From: Winogradskyella schleiferi
Lineage (GTDB): Bacteria > Bacteroidota > Bacteroidia > Flavobacteriales > Flavobacteriaceae
Assembly (NCBI RefSeq): GCF_013394655.1
Contig: NZ_CP053351.1
Location: 930,001-994,000, forward strand
Length of the DNA: 64,000 nt
Direction of reading: 5' to 3'
Shown here: positions 51,404-60,774 of the stretch, one piece after another
How the letters are laid out: each line of letters starts with the position of its first letter
Numbering within the stretch: the first letter of the stretch is position 1
The notes under the pieces: model-generated
What the model was told of the DNA's origin: nothing
Database searches by the model: none
What the model saw: only the letters and a program-made list of their open reading frames with translations
Program-made: the position numbers and the translations under genes

Positions 51404-51964
51404 ATGAAAATACAAGTAAAATTCGATTTTTTAAGTATTTGTAATAACCTTCTTTCCGAAAAATTGGTGCGCTTAGGCATTAAATATAAGCTGAACTCCA
51501 GTAGCGAAATTGAAATATTGGAACGATTAAGTCTTGAAGATAAAGAGCTACTATATAAAGAACTAAATACGTCGGGAATTCATGTTATTGACAACCATCA
51601 GAGCATTTTGGTGCAACGCGTGAAAACTATCTTAGCGGAAATAATTAGATTGGATAATTACAACGATGATTTTAAAGTGTCGGCTTATATAGAACATAAA
51701 TTACCACATTCCTACAATTATTTGTCGAGAGTGTTTTCTGAAGCCACCTTTATGTCTATTGAGCAATTTTTGATTTTAAAAAAAATCGATTATGTCAAGG
51801 AATTGTTGATTGAAGATGGCCTAAGTTTAACGGAAATAGCTTATAAATTAAATTACAGTAGTGTATCGCATCTTTCCAGACAATTTAAGAAAACCACTGG
51901 TTTCAGTCCTTCTTATTTTGTCAACCTTAAAAAACAAATCAAAACAGCAACTAAAGAAAATTAA
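51404..51964 (+). CDS. AraC-type HTH protein
   Basis: This 186-residue protein is short for a full AraC regulator. The last 100 residues are the DNA-binding domain: KVSAYIEHKLPHSYNYLSRVFSEATFMSIEQFLI (in parts) and LSLTEIAYKLNYSSVSHLSRQFKKTTGFSPSYF with the classical second helix-turn-helix. The N-terminal 80 residues are not recognised. It lies 14 bp upstream of the receiver protein gene and may be its co-transcribed partner in a signalling operon. Confidence 0.85.
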   Translation: MKIQVKFDFLSICNNLLSEKLVRLGIKYKLNSSSEIEILERLSLEDKELLYKELNTSGIHVIDNHQSILVQRVKTILAEIIRLDNYNDDFKVSAYIEHKLPHSYNYLSRVFSEATFMSIEQFLILKKIDYVKELLIEDGLSLTEIAYKLNYSSVSHLSRQFKKTTGFSPSYFVNLKKQIKTATKEN

Positions 51965-51978
51965 TTTTCACCTAGCGG

Positions 51979-52425
51979 ATGGCAATGGAAAAAATAAATA
52001 TCGTACTTGCAGACGATGACGAAGATGACAGAGCATTGTTTGAACTCGCTGTCAATGAACTAAAAGTCCCTCATCAGTTTGATATGTGCAAAAACGGACA
52101 GGAGCTTATAGACTATTTCAGACAGCCTGAAACCAGGCTTCCCGATATATTGTTTCTCGATCTCAACATGCCAAACTTAAGTGGTGTGGAGACCTTAAAG
52201 GAAATACGTAAAGATCCAGGACTTAGAGGCATTACAGTGGCAATTTATTCCACCTCATCTTCAGAGCGCGATATTGAAGCGACTTTTTTGGAGGGTGCAA
52301 ATATTTATATCAATAAACCATCTGATTTTGAAACACTTAAAAAGATCATCAAAAAAGTAGTTACTATAGATTGGCAATACCATACGTCCATTTTAAATAG
52401 GGATAATTTTCTTTTCAGATTTTAA
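51979..52425 (+). CDS. Single-domain response regulator (receiver)
   Basis: This 148-residue receiver domain has an acidic patch ADDDEDDRALF (residues 11-21), the phospho-acceptor Asp in ILFLDLNMPNLSG (near residue 61), the switch Ser/Thr in IYSTSSSERD, and the conserved Lys in YINKPSDF (near residue 113). No output domain is present. The NMPNLSG loop is of the RcpA/PAS-HK-partner kind. A likely phosphodonor is the large histidine kinase hybrid encoded 1 kb downstream. It lies 14 bp from the AraC-type gene. Confidence 0.9.
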   Translation: MAMEKINIVLADDDEDDRALFELAVNELKVPHQFDMCKNGQELIDYFRQPETRLPDILFLDLNMPNLSGVETLKEIRKDPGLRGITVAIYSTSSSERDIEATFLEGANIYINKPSDFETLKKIIKKVVTIDWQYHTSILNRDNFLFRF

Positions 52426-52522
52426 TTTCAATTGGGGAAGGAATAAAATGGAATCAGTTAATGATTTGAGCTTATTGTCTTTAGCTTAGACCAATTCAAC
52501 GTGTTCAAAAATAAAAAAGTGC

Positions 52523-53506
52523 ATGACAAATGATTTTAGACTTTTTGCAATTGGCGGTTCCGCTGGAGGTTTTAGAGCCATTAAAGTAATATTGTCTAGC
52601 ATTCCTACGGGTTTAAATGCCGCCTACTTAGTGGTATTGCATAGTGCTTTTGATGCTTCTAACTCTTATGCATTATCCTTAGAGAAAAATGTAGCGCTAA
52701 AAGTGGTCACAGCCGAAGATGGTATGGAGATTAAGCCAGATATGGTCATAATTGCCAAACCAGACCATCATTTATTTGTACGCGAAAATAAAGTGAAACT
52801 ATCCAAAGGGCCACGAGAAAATATGTTCAGACCCGCCATAGATGTCCTTTTCAGATCTGCTGCAGTAGCTTATAAAATCAATTGTGTGGGTATATTATTA
52901 ACAGGTCGCTTAAATGATGGTACCAACGGACTTAGTGCTATACAACAATGTGGAGGACTGACGGTTATTGAAAATCCCGATACTGCTGAGTTTAGCAGTA
53001 TGCCAAGCTTTGCTAAGGAAAGTATAGCCATAGATTATGTGGTTAATCTTGAAGATATGGCTGATGTTATCATTTCTATTACCAATGAGACATTGCCCAA
53101 ACCCAAACGGATTCCGGAAAATATTGTGAAGGAAAATGATATTGCCATGCGAATAAAAAGTCAAATAGGTTTACAGGAAGAATTAGGCGAACAGGTGCCT
53201 ATTAGTTGTGCAAGCTGTGGTGGTCCTTTGTGGGAAATGAGAGATCCCGTTCAAAAAAGGTACCGATGCCATGTTGGCCATGCCTTTACACAAGAAGCAT
53301 TATTAAAAAGTCAGGATGGTGCATTGGAAGAAGCACTGTGGATTTCCGTAAGGACCTTAGAAGAAAAACGAACCCTAATGCAAAGTATGATAAGCGACTA
53401 TAAGCGTAAAGGCATGCAACAACTCATTAAATCCTACAACCATAAACTAGACGAAATATCAGAACAAATAAAAAGCATTAGGTCTGTATTACAATTAAAT
53501 GATTAA
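52523..53506 (+). CDS. CheB-type methylesterase with C-terminal zinc-finger-like module
   Basis: The protein has 327 residues. Residues 1-190 are a CheB esterase domain with catalytic Ser in AIGGSAGGFRAI, His in VLHSAFDAS and Asp in LLTGRLNDGTNGL, without the receiver domain of classical CheB. After a linker, residues about 228-258 carry CASCGGPLWEMR and RYRCHVGHAF, a CxxC...CxxxH pattern likely to bind zinc. A helical C-terminal tail follows. It stands next to the CheB-CheR kinase hybrid (3-bp gap) in a genome region without MCP, CheA or CheW genes, so it probably belongs to a non-chemotactic signal module. Confidence 0.88.
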   Translation: MTNDFRLFAIGGSAGGFRAIKVILSSIPTGLNAAYLVVLHSAFDASNSYALSLEKNVALKVVTAEDGMEIKPDMVIIAKPDHHLFVRENKVKLSKGPRENMFRPAIDVLFRSAAVAYKINCVGILLTGRLNDGTNGLSAIQQCGGLTVIENPDTAEFSSMPSFAKESIAIDYVVNLEDMADVIISITNETLPKPKRIPENIVKENDIAMRIKSQIGLQEELGEQVPISCASCGGPLWEMRDPVQKRYRCHVGHAFTQEALLKSQDGALEEALWISVRTLEEKRTLMQSMISDYKRKGMQQLIKSYNHKLDEISEQIKSIRSVLQLND

Positions 53507-53509
53507 GTT

Positions 53510-56500
53510 TTGAGTAAAAAAAAATTGACTAAAAAAGAAGATGATTTATATGTAGTAGGTGTAGGCGCTTCAGCAGGAGGGCTTGATGCCTTAACAAAAT
53601 TTCTAAAGAATTTTAATGGCGTCAGTGCAGATATTTGTATTGTTATAGTGATGCACCTTAGTCCAGACTACAAAAGCCAGTTGGCACCAATTTTAGATAA
53701 ACGTTGTAAATGGCCTGTAGTGTCTGCAGAAAACAATATGGAATTGAGTAGTGGCAATATCTATGTCACACCGCAGAATAAGCAAATACGTATTGTAAAT
53801 AGTTCTTTTGTGTTGGAAGACTTATCGCCAGAGCATTCCTTTACGCCATCCATAGATAATTTTTTTAAATCTCTGGCTAAGGACAAAGTAAAAAAGTCTA
53901 TCGGCGTCATTTTATCCGGTTTTGGAAAGGACGGTTCTAAAGGCATGACCAATATTAGAGAACTTGGTGGTTTTACCATTGCTCAATTGCCAGAAACGGC
54001 AGAACACAGAGATATGCCAAATGCAGCCATAGATACAGGTCATATCGATTTAATTATTCCTGCTGAGCAAATGTACGACGACATCGTACAATTCATTACC
54101 AATACACGTTCCATCGCTTCGAGTGGTATAAAAGAAGGTTCTGTAGAGGCTATTTTTGAACTGCTCGAAAAACGATCGGGTACAGACTTTTCCATGTACA
54201 AACCTACGACTATTATGCGTCGTATCAACCATAGGATTGCGTCCTTACAATTAAGTAACAAATTAGAGTATTACGAACTTATAAAGCAAAATCCTAAAGA
54301 GCTGGACAATCTGTTCGATACGGTTTTAATTGGTGTCACGGAGTTCTTTCGCGACATAAAAGCTTTCGATTATTTGCGCGAACAACTTATTGAAATGCTT
54401 AAGGACAAAGAACCAGGAGACGCCATACGTATTTGGAGTGTAGGTTGTGCCACTGGCGAAGAGCCCTATTCCTTAGCGATTCTGTTATATGAATTGTTGG
54501 GAAGTGCCGTAAACCAATACCATATTCAAATATTTGCGTCAGATATAGACGAGCGCGCTATCAATTTTGGGAGAAAAGCCATGTACAACAAAGAGTTGTT
54601 GGATAATGTGCCTGCTGAAATTATTTCCAAGTATTTTGAAAAGAGTGATAATATCCATTATGAGATAAAAAAAGAAATCAAACAACATGTGTTGTTCACC
54701 AGGCACGATATTACTACCGATCCACCCTTTGTAAAATTAGATCTGGTCACTTGTAGAAACTTGCTTATATACTTCAACAATACGTTGCAAAAACAATGTT
54801 TTCAAATTTTCCATTATTCATTAAAACCAAAAGGATTACTATTTCTAGGTAAATCTGAAAGTGTAAGTGTAGCGGCAGATTTGTTTTCTAAAATTGGAAA
54901 AGGGAAGATGTTTAGAAAGGCAGAGTCCTCATTAAATTATCAATTGAAATTTTCGCGATTACGAAATAGAAATCAAATTAAAAAGGAGGAGGAAAAAGCA
55001 GACAATATACGTAATATGAGTATTGCGGACGTAGCAAAGGAAACCCTTTATTACAAATATGACAATCCTTTTGTAATCATAAATGATAGTGCTGAGATCA
55101 AGGAAGTCCATGGCAGTTTAAGACTCTATGTAGAGATCAGCCAAGGGACCATGAATGTAAACCTGCACAAAATGGTAAATTCAGAGCTGGTTACCATAGT
55201 CAAAGCGGTTTTAGCACAAGTAAAGAAAACCAATGTTACACATACCAGTCATGTCGTTAAATTTAACTTATACGAACAGTTACATTACGTTCGGATCAAG
55301 ATTATTCCACTCGTCTATAGAATAAGCGAAGTGCAATACTTCATGGTTATTTTCGAAAAAGTTGAACCCACCGAAGGCCATATAGAACTTCAGAAAAAAC
55401 TGGAAACCTCAGATTTCGTCAATTTGCGAATAAAGGAATTGGAAGATGAGCTCACATCTACCAAAGAGCACCTTCAAATTTTTACTGAAGAATTAGAGGC
55501 CACCAATGAAGAACTTCAAACTATAAATGAAGAACTGCAATCTTCCAACGAGGAGCTAAAATCCAGTAATGAAGAATTGGAGACCAGTAACGAAGAATTG
55601 CAATCGGCTAATGAGGAATTAAATACGGCAAACCAAGAGCTAAGGTTGACCAATGATTTATTGATAGAAAAAGAACAAGAGCTCAAGGAGGCAAAAGAAA
55701 TAAGTCAGCGCAACGAGTTAATATATAAAACCATTGCAGAAAATATCCCAGAAGGTGCCGTTGGTATATTAGATAAAGAATTTAACATAGAGTATATAGC
55801 TGGACAAGGCGTTGATAAATCGGAAATTAATGAGTTCACAGGCAAATATCTGCCAGATCTTAATTCGACTAAAAGAGAAGCAAAACGTTTAGAAAAATTG
55901 TGCAAGGATACTTTAAAAAATGGTTCGGCAGCTATTGAAGTGCATTACAACAACAAATTTTATGACATTAGAGCCGTGCGTTTTATTATGCCTTATGATA
56001 ACGAAGAAAGAATTTTATATTTATCGCAAGAGGCGACAGCCCTTAGGCAAAATCAAATTATCCTAGAAACTGCAATTAAAGCCTCTAATTTAATGGTGTT
56101 TGAATATGATTTTGAAGAGGATAGATTATATGCAGATAAAACGCTGCATGAATTTTTAGAACTGAATCAAAAAAAGACAATTACGCAGCAAGATGTAATG
56201 AGCAAAGTCCATCCAGATGATTTGGAGGCAAGGGAAAGAAGCATTAAAAAAGCTTTGGAGACTGGAGAAATCCATCATGAGATTAGAGTTCAACTGGCCA
56301 AAGGACTTAAGCACATTAGGATTACCGGACGACTGATTTTTGACGAGGATAAAAATCCCAAAAAGGGATTTGCTACGCTCATAGATATTACCAATGATAG
56401 AGTATTGCTGGAAAAAGTGAAAGAAAGTGAAGAGCGGTTTAAAACCATTGCCAATGCAGCGCCAATTACCATTTGGATCACCAATGCAGAAGGCAATTGT

Positions 56501-57565
56501 ACTTATATCAATAACTTCTGGTTCGATTTCACGGGTAGCACTATGAAGGAGAATTATGGTAAGGGTTGGCTACAGTTTGTGCACAAGGATGATCTAGAAG
56601 TAGCTGCAAACTCTTATGCTGAAGCGCATGCTGAAGAAGCACCTTTCAGTTCAGAATATCGGGCAAGACGTAAAGATGGTAAATATGTGTGGTTTTTGAA
56701 TCAAGGCATTCCAACATTCGATAATAGTGGAAATTTTAAAGGTTACATCGGCTCTTTTACAAATATTGATAAACAAAGGGTATTCAGGGACGAACTGGAA
56801 CAAAAAGTTGAGGAAAGAACACGAGATATAAGAAGAGCCAATAAAGAGTTGGTAAAGTTAAATATGAATTTAGAGGAATTTGCCTATATGGCAAGCCATG
56901 ACCTTAAAGAGCCCTTGCGAAAAATTAGAATGTTTAACTCTCTTGTAAAAAATAACGACGAAGGTTCCATTGAAAAATATACTACAAAAATTGAAAGTTC
57001 GGCAGAACGCTTAACCAACCTTGTTAATGATATCATGGATTATAGTAAAATCGATGATAATAACGTAAAAGTAGAAACCGTAAACTTGGACGATATCTAT
57101 GAAACCGTCATTTCGGACCTAGAAGTTGTAATTGATGAAAAAAACGTAAAGATACAAAAAGAAGAGCTAGGGGAAATCAAAGGCATATCAACAAGAATGT
57201 ATCAATTATTTTCCAATCTGATAAGAAATGCAATCAAATTTAACAAAAACAAACCAGTAATCAAGATCAGCCTAGAAGAGGTGGTTGGCAAGGATATGTC
57301 TAAACATCTAAAAGCAAATCATAAGATAAGATTTAAGAAAATTACATTCGAAGATAATGGCATTGGATTGGATGAAGATAAGAAAGATTATATTTTTAAG
57401 CCCTTTAAAAAACTGAATTCCTCTAGCGAATATATAGGAACTGGGATCGGGTTGGCCATATGCAAGCGCATTATGGATTTGCATAATGGTTGTGTGGATG
57501 TGGACAGTGAAATAGGCAAAGGTTCTAGTTTTATGTTGTACTTCCCCATGGATGAGAAAAAGTAA
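53510..57565 (+). CDS. CheB-CheR-PAS-histidine kinase hybrid
   Basis: The protein has 1351 residues and starts at TTG. Order: CheB (about 10-195) with GVGASAGGLDAL, VMHLSPD and ILSGFGKDGSKG; CheR (about 205-480) with FRDIKAFDYLREQL, WSVGCATGEEPYSLAILLYEL and DPPFVKLDLVTCRNLLIYF; a PAS-like region; a coiled coil of NEELxxS heptads (about 660-715); two or three PAS domains including one starting ERFKTIANAAPITIW (near 973); HisKA with His in YMASHDLKEPLRKI (near 1125); and HATPase_c with GIGLDEDKKDYIFKPF and GTGIGLAICKRI. It is cytosolic, with no membrane segment. Likely partner is the receiver protein upstream. Substrates of the methyl-transfer half are unknown. Confidence 0.93.
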   Translation: MSKKKLTKKEDDLYVVGVGASAGGLDALTKFLKNFNGVSADICIVIVMHLSPDYKSQLAPILDKRCKWPVVSAENNMELSSGNIYVTPQNKQIRIVNSSFVLEDLSPEHSFTPSIDNFFKSLAKDKVKKSIGVILSGFGKDGSKGMTNIRELGGFTIAQLPETAEHRDMPNAAIDTGHIDLIIPAEQMYDDIVQFITNTRSIASSGIKEGSVEAIFELLEKRSGTDFSMYKPTTIMRRINHRIASLQLSNKLEYYELIKQNPKELDNLFDTVLIGVTEFFRDIKAFDYLREQLIEMLKDKEPGDAIRIWSVGCATGEEPYSLAILLYELLGSAVNQYHIQIFASDIDERAINFGRKAMYNKELLDNVPAEIISKYFEKSDNIHYEIKKEIKQHVLFTRHDITTDPPFVKLDLVTCRNLLIYFNNTLQKQCFQIFHYSLKPKGLLFLGKSESVSVAADLFSKIGKGKMFRKAESSLNYQLKFSRLRNRNQIKKEEEKADNIRNMSIADVAKETLYYKYDNPFVIINDSAEIKEVHGSLRLYVEISQGTMNVNLHKMVNSELVTIVKAVLAQVKKTNVTHTSHVVKFNLYEQLHYVRIKIIPLVYRISEVQYFMVIFEKVEPTEGHIELQKKLETSDFVNLRIKELEDELTSTKEHLQIFTEELEATNEELQTINEELQSSNEELKSSNEELETSNEELQSANEELNTANQELRLTNDLLIEKEQELKEAKEISQRNELIYKTIAENIPEGAVGILDKEFNIEYIAGQGVDKSEINEFTGKYLPDLNSTKREAKRLEKLCKDTLKNGSAAIEVHYNNKFYDIRAVRFIMPYDNEERILYLSQEATALRQNQIILETAIKASNLMVFEYDFEEDRLYADKTLHEFLELNQKKTITQQDVMSKVHPDDLEARERSIKKALETGEIHHEIRVQLAKGLKHIRITGRLIFDEDKNPKKGFATLIDITNDRVLLEKVKESEERFKTIANAAPITIWITNAEGNCTYINNFWFDFTGSTMKENYGKGWLQFVHKDDLEVAANSYAEAHAEEAPFSSEYRARRKDGKYVWFLNQGIPTFDNSGNFKGYIGSFTNIDKQRVFRDELEQKVEERTRDIRRANKELVKLNMNLEEFAYMASHDLKEPLRKIRMFNSLVKNNDEGSIEKYTTKIESSAERLTNLVNDIMDYSKIDDNNVKVETVNLDDIYETVISDLEVVIDEKNVKIQKEELGEIKGISTRMYQLFSNLIRNAIKFNKNKPVIKISLEEVVGKDMSKHLKANHKIRFKKITFEDNGIGLDEDKKDYIFKPFKKLNSSSEYIGTGIGLAICKRIMDLHNGCVDVDSEIGKGSSFMLYFPMDEKK

Positions 57566-57706
57566 TACTTAGTTGAATAATTTTAAATGAGTTCCAACTC
57601 TAAATCAATTCATTACGGTTTTAAAAAAAATGTAATCCAGAAGTTAAGTTTTTCTTAAATAACCTGAAAAACCTACATGATATTCTTTATTTTCTCATAT
57701 AAACAA

Positions 57707-57714
57707 TAGTTTTG
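57707..57714 (+). promoter_or_regulatory. Bacteroidota -7 element upstream of the FKBP gene
   Basis: TAGTTTTG matches TAnnTTTG and lies 29 bp before the ATG. Confidence 0.5.
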
Positions 57715-57743
57715 CATCCTATTTAAAACGAAATCAAAAATTT

Positions 57744-58172
57744 ATGAGTCAAGTAAAAGAAAATGATACGGTAAAGGTACATTACACAGGAAAATTAAAA
57801 AACGGACAAGTCTTCGATAGTTCTTTAGAGCGTGAGCCTTTAGAGTTTACATTAGGTAAAGGCATGCTAATTCCTGGTTTTGAAAAAGCCGTTATCGATA
57901 TGGAAGTGAATGATAAAAAAACTGTTGATATTCCTATGGAAGACGCTTATGGTGATGTCAAAAAAGAATTATTCCATAAAGTGGATAGAGCACAATTGCC
58001 ACCGGAAGTGAAGCCTGAAGTTGGTTTAGGTTTAGCATCAAGGGATGAGCAAGGTAATGAGCACCAATTTAGAATTGTTGAGGTCAATGAAGACAATGTT
58101 ATCGTAGATGGAAATCATCCATTAGCGGGACAAGAATTGGTTTTTGACCTTGAGTTGGTTGAGATCAAATAA
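57744..58172 (+). CDS. SlyD-like FKBP peptidyl-prolyl isomerase
   Basis: This 142-residue protein has an FKBP domain interrupted by an IF (insert-in-flap) domain, as in SlyD/FkpB. It shows NDTVKVHYTGKLKNGQVFDSSLEREPLEF, LGKGMLIPGFEKAVIDM, KKTVDIPMEDAYG (both start segments in parts), then VDRAQLPPEVKPEVGLGL in the IF part, and DGNHPLAGQELVFDLELVEI at the end. It lacks the His-rich metal tail of E. coli SlyD. It is cytosolic, a folding helper and prolyl isomerase. It is monocistronic, with its own promoter element and terminator. Confidence 0.93.
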   Translation: MSQVKENDTVKVHYTGKLKNGQVFDSSLEREPLEFTLGKGMLIPGFEKAVIDMEVNDKKTVDIPMEDAYGDVKKELFHKVDRAQLPPEVKPEVGLGLASRDEQGNEHQFRIVEVNEDNVIVDGNHPLAGQELVFDLELVEIK

Positions 58173-58193
58173 GTAATAGTTACTTAGAAATAT

Positions 58194-58228
58194 AAAAAAC
58201 CTGTGAAATTAGCTTCACAGGTTTTTTT
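58194..58228 (+). terminator. Terminator of the FKBP gene
   Basis: AAAAAACCTGTGAA and TTCACAGGTTTTTT with a six-base loop form a strong intrinsic terminator 22 bp after the stop codon. The A and T flanks would let it also serve the convergent sulfatase gene. Confidence 0.92.
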
Positions 58229-58262
58229 ATCTAAAAAATAAGCTATTAATCAAATAAACTTA

Positions 58263-59798
58263 TTAGTGCGTGTCAGTTTCGGTTTCCTTTTCGGTTTCAG
58301 TTCCTTTTTCCACGTTGGCTTTAACCCAAGCATCATAAGCCTCTTGTAATTCCTTAACTTTTTCAGGATGCTCGGCAGCAACATCGTTACGCTCACCAGG
58401 ATCAGCTTCAATGTCAAATAATTTAATGGTTAAATCATCTCGTATTGGAGCAATATATTGGGCAGATGGTTCACTTTTCCAGTGGTTTTCCTTGGCATTC
58501 GTTATTTTCCATTTGCCTTTTCGTGCAGCCCAGGTTTTTTGCCATTTCCAAACTAATAAACGTTCGGCTTTTGGTTCCAATAAATCAATACCATCAATAG
58601 AAGTATCCGTTAGCTTAACACCAGCAGCTTTGGTTAACGTAGGTAAGATATCCAAGGCAGAAACATAGCGTTTTTCAACTTTACCAGCTTCTACTTGTCC
58701 TGGCCAACTCACAGCCATTGGCACTCTAATACCGCCTTCCCATAGGGAGTATTTTCCACCTGTTAATGGTGCATTATTGGAACCCGTAAGCGGAGAACCT
58801 CCATTGTCTGAAACAAATACAATTAACGTATTTTTGTCTAGTCCTGTTTCTTTTAAAGCATCTAAAACACGACCAATATTGTCATCAAGACAATTAAGGT
58901 TGGCTAAATAATAGTTCCTCAGGTCGTCGGTATTTATAGCGCCAACTCTAGAATATTTATCATAGTACGCGGAATAGCTGCCTGGTTTATGGTAACTATA
59001 GGTCACCAAACTATCTGGATCATATTTAGGGATAGCCTTTACGTTATATTTGTCCAAATATTTTTGAGGGACTTCGTGAATTAGGTGGTGTACGGCGTTA
59101 TAAGATAGGGTTAAAAAGAAAGGTTTGTCATGATGTCGTTTTAGATAATCAATGGATTCGTCCGTTAAAATATCGGTAAGATAACCATCTTCATAACTTT
59201 TTTCTCCCATGTTATGCATCAATGGCCCTAAGAGTGCACTAGTGCCATAAGGATCTGGTGTGCGCTCTTTGATGCTTTGGGAATTTGCCCAATAATCGTG
59301 AGCATGGGCAGAAAAGCCCAAGAATTCATCATAACCATGGTTTAGTGGATATTCCCTAACATCATATTTATGAAAATTACGACCTAAATCATTTTTTCCG
59401 ATTCGTGCGGTGTGATAACCAACTTCCTTCAAATACTCAGGAAGTGTTTTAACGTCATCTGGTAATCCTGGTCCCCAACTTGCTGGAATGTCCCAACGGA
59501 ATTGGTTTTTTCCTGTAATAATTCCTGCTCTAGACGGACTACAGACAGGAGCCGTTACATAGGCTTGTGTATAAACGGTTCCTGATTTGCCTAAACGTGC
59601 TATGTTAGGACTGGAAACCGTTTTGTCATAATTATCAAAAGGTGTGAAATCTGCATAACCTTGATCATCCACAACAATTAATAGAATATTTGGTTTTTCA
59701 TTTTGTGTTGTCTCTTGTTCAGAAGGATCACTTTTCTTTTTATCTGAATGGCATGAAAATAATACAGCAAATACCATTAAAAATAAGTAGTGTTTCAT
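58263..59798 (-). CDS. Sulfatase lipoprotein (arylsulfatase family)
   Basis: The protein has 511 residues. Lipoprotein signal FLMVFAVLFSC (Cys16). The S1 sulfatase domain starts KPNILLIVVDDQGYAD with metal Asp residues and has the formylglycine signature VCSPSRAGIITG with Cys86, so activation by an anaerobic or aerobic sulfatase-maturing enzyme is needed. Further metal and substrate motifs are GKNDLGRNFHKYDV and VFVSDNGGSP. It ends with an acidic Glu/Thr-rich tail (TETEKETETDT). It is surface or periplasmic, cleaving sulfate esters of a marine polysaccharide or smaller molecule. It is not in a SusC/D locus, and no maturase gene is nearby. Confidence 0.9.
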   Translation of the reverse strand: MKHYLFLMVFAVLFSCHSDKKKSDPSEQETTQNEKPNILLIVVDDQGYADFTPFDNYDKTVSSPNIARLGKSGTVYTQAYVTAPVCSPSRAGIITGKNQFRWDIPASWGPGLPDDVKTLPEYLKEVGYHTARIGKNDLGRNFHKYDVREYPLNHGYDEFLGFSAHAHDYWANSQSIKERTPDPYGTSALLGPLMHNMGEKSYEDGYLTDILTDESIDYLKRHHDKPFFLTLSYNAVHHLIHEVPQKYLDKYNVKAIPKYDPDSLVTYSYHKPGSYSAYYDKYSRVGAINTDDLRNYYLANLNCLDDNIGRVLDALKETGLDKNTLIVFVSDNGGSPLTGSNNAPLTGGKYSLWEGGIRVPMAVSWPGQVEAGKVEKRYVSALDILPTLTKAAGVKLTDTSIDGIDLLEPKAERLLVWKWQKTWAARKGKWKITNAKENHWKSEPSAQYIAPIRDDLTIKLFDIEADPGERNDVAAEHPEKVKELQEAYDAWVKANVEKGTETEKETETDTH

Positions 59799-59832
59799 TT
59801 TATGAGTTGTTTAGTTTATCTATTTATATAGA

Positions 59833-60588
59833 TTAGTTGACAATGGTCACTTTAATTTCTTTTTCTTCTAATTTCTTTCGTTTAATTTCAGAAATACCTT
59901 TGTCAGTTATGATTTCATCGACTTGGGAAAGGTCACATATTCTAGCGAAACTCTTTTTACCGAATTTTGAAGAATCCGCCAATACAATTACTTTTTGGGC
60001 TGCCTTTAGCATTTTTTTATTCAATTCTGCTTCTTCGAGGTTGGTGGTGGACAGCCCGTATTCTAAATCAATACCGTCAACACCTAAAAATAGTTTGCTG
60101 CACGATACATTTTTTAGAATATATTCTGCATAATTGCCAACTACAGAGGCTGAACTGTGCCTAATGTAGCCGCCAAGCTGAAGGATTTCAATATTCTTAT
60201 CGTGTATAAGGTGTAGGACCACATGAAGTGATGAGGTGATCACCGTTAATTTGTTTTTGGCTTGGATAAATTTTGAAAATGCCTGAACGGTTGTTCCCGA
60301 AGCAATTAAAATGGAGTCGTTTTCAACGATGCGACTTGCGGCCATTTGTGCAATGCCGTTTTTTTCCTCAACCGAGATTTTCTCTTTATCTAAAACGGTT
60401 CGCTCATTAATATAGGGATTTTCCAATGATGCGCCACCATGGGTTCGGTGTAGTAAACCTTTTTGCTCTAAAAGTTTGAGGTCTTTTCTAATCGTTACTG
60501 CGGAAACATTCAATATATCGCACAAGTCAAGCACTTCGAGGTGTTTCTCTTTGGCGAGTCTATCTAATATGTCTTGATGTCGCTTCAT
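59833..60588 (-). CDS. DeoR-family regulator, probable GlpR
   Basis: This 251-residue protein has an N-terminal winged helix, RHQDILDRLAKEKHLEVLDLCDILNVSAVTIRKDLKLLEQKGLLHRTHGG (in parts). The C-terminal DeoR sensor fold has ILIASGTTVQAFSKFI, KLFLGVDGIDLEYGLSTTNLEEAELNKKML (in parts) and IVLADSSKFGKKSF. It is divergent from glpD-glpK, and TTTCG/CGAAA motifs occupy the shared region, as expected for a glycerol-3-phosphate-responsive repressor. The assignment as GlpR rests on this context. Confidence 0.88.
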   Translation of the reverse strand: MKRHQDILDRLAKEKHLEVLDLCDILNVSAVTIRKDLKLLEQKGLLHRTHGGASLENPYINERTVLDKEKISVEEKNGIAQMAASRIVENDSILIASGTTVQAFSKFIQAKNKLTVITSSLHVVLHLIHDKNIEILQLGGYIRHSSASVVGNYAEYILKNVSCSKLFLGVDGIDLEYGLSTTNLEEAELNKKMLKAAQKVIVLADSSKFGKKSFARICDLSQVDEIITDKGISEIKRKKLEEKEIKVTIVN

Positions 60589-60651
60589 ATGTCCTGATCT
60601 GAAGGATTTTTTATAACGCTTTAAGTTTAAGTGCTCACAAATATAGCAAAA

Positions 60652-60721
60652 CGAAAGTAAATGAAGTGTATTTTTTATAAAAACTTCATATTTAGCGAAA
60701 TAATAGTTTCGTTTTATTTCG
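60652..60721. promoter_or_regulatory. Candidate DeoR/GlpR operator region
   Basis: CGAAA occurs at 60652-60656 and 60696-60700 and TTTCG at 60707-60711 and 60717-60721. The middle two form an inverted pair (CGAAA-N6-TTTCG). An ATGAAGT/ACTTCAT inverted repeat lies at 60661-60689. TTCG half sites are typical of DeoR/GlpR operators in other bacteria. Confidence 0.5.
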
Positions 60722-60738
60722 TATTTGATTTATTTTTA

Positions 60739-60746
60739 TATATTTG
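60739..60746 (+). promoter_or_regulatory. Bacteroidota -7 element upstream of glpD
   Basis: TATATTTG matches TAnnTTTG and lies about 28 bp before the glpD start, directly beside the candidate operator. Confidence 0.5.
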
Positions 60747-60774
60747 ACAATCAATTGAAATAAATAAAAGCATT

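Noticed and set aside
52523..57565. Part of a flagellar chemotaxis operon
   Set aside because: No MCP, CheA, CheW or flagellar gene is in the window, and the hybrid with a kinase is a known non-chemotaxis architecture.
59837..60133. 98-codon plus-strand frame opposite the DeoR gene
   Set aside because: It is antisense to a well-conserved regulator and shows no motif.
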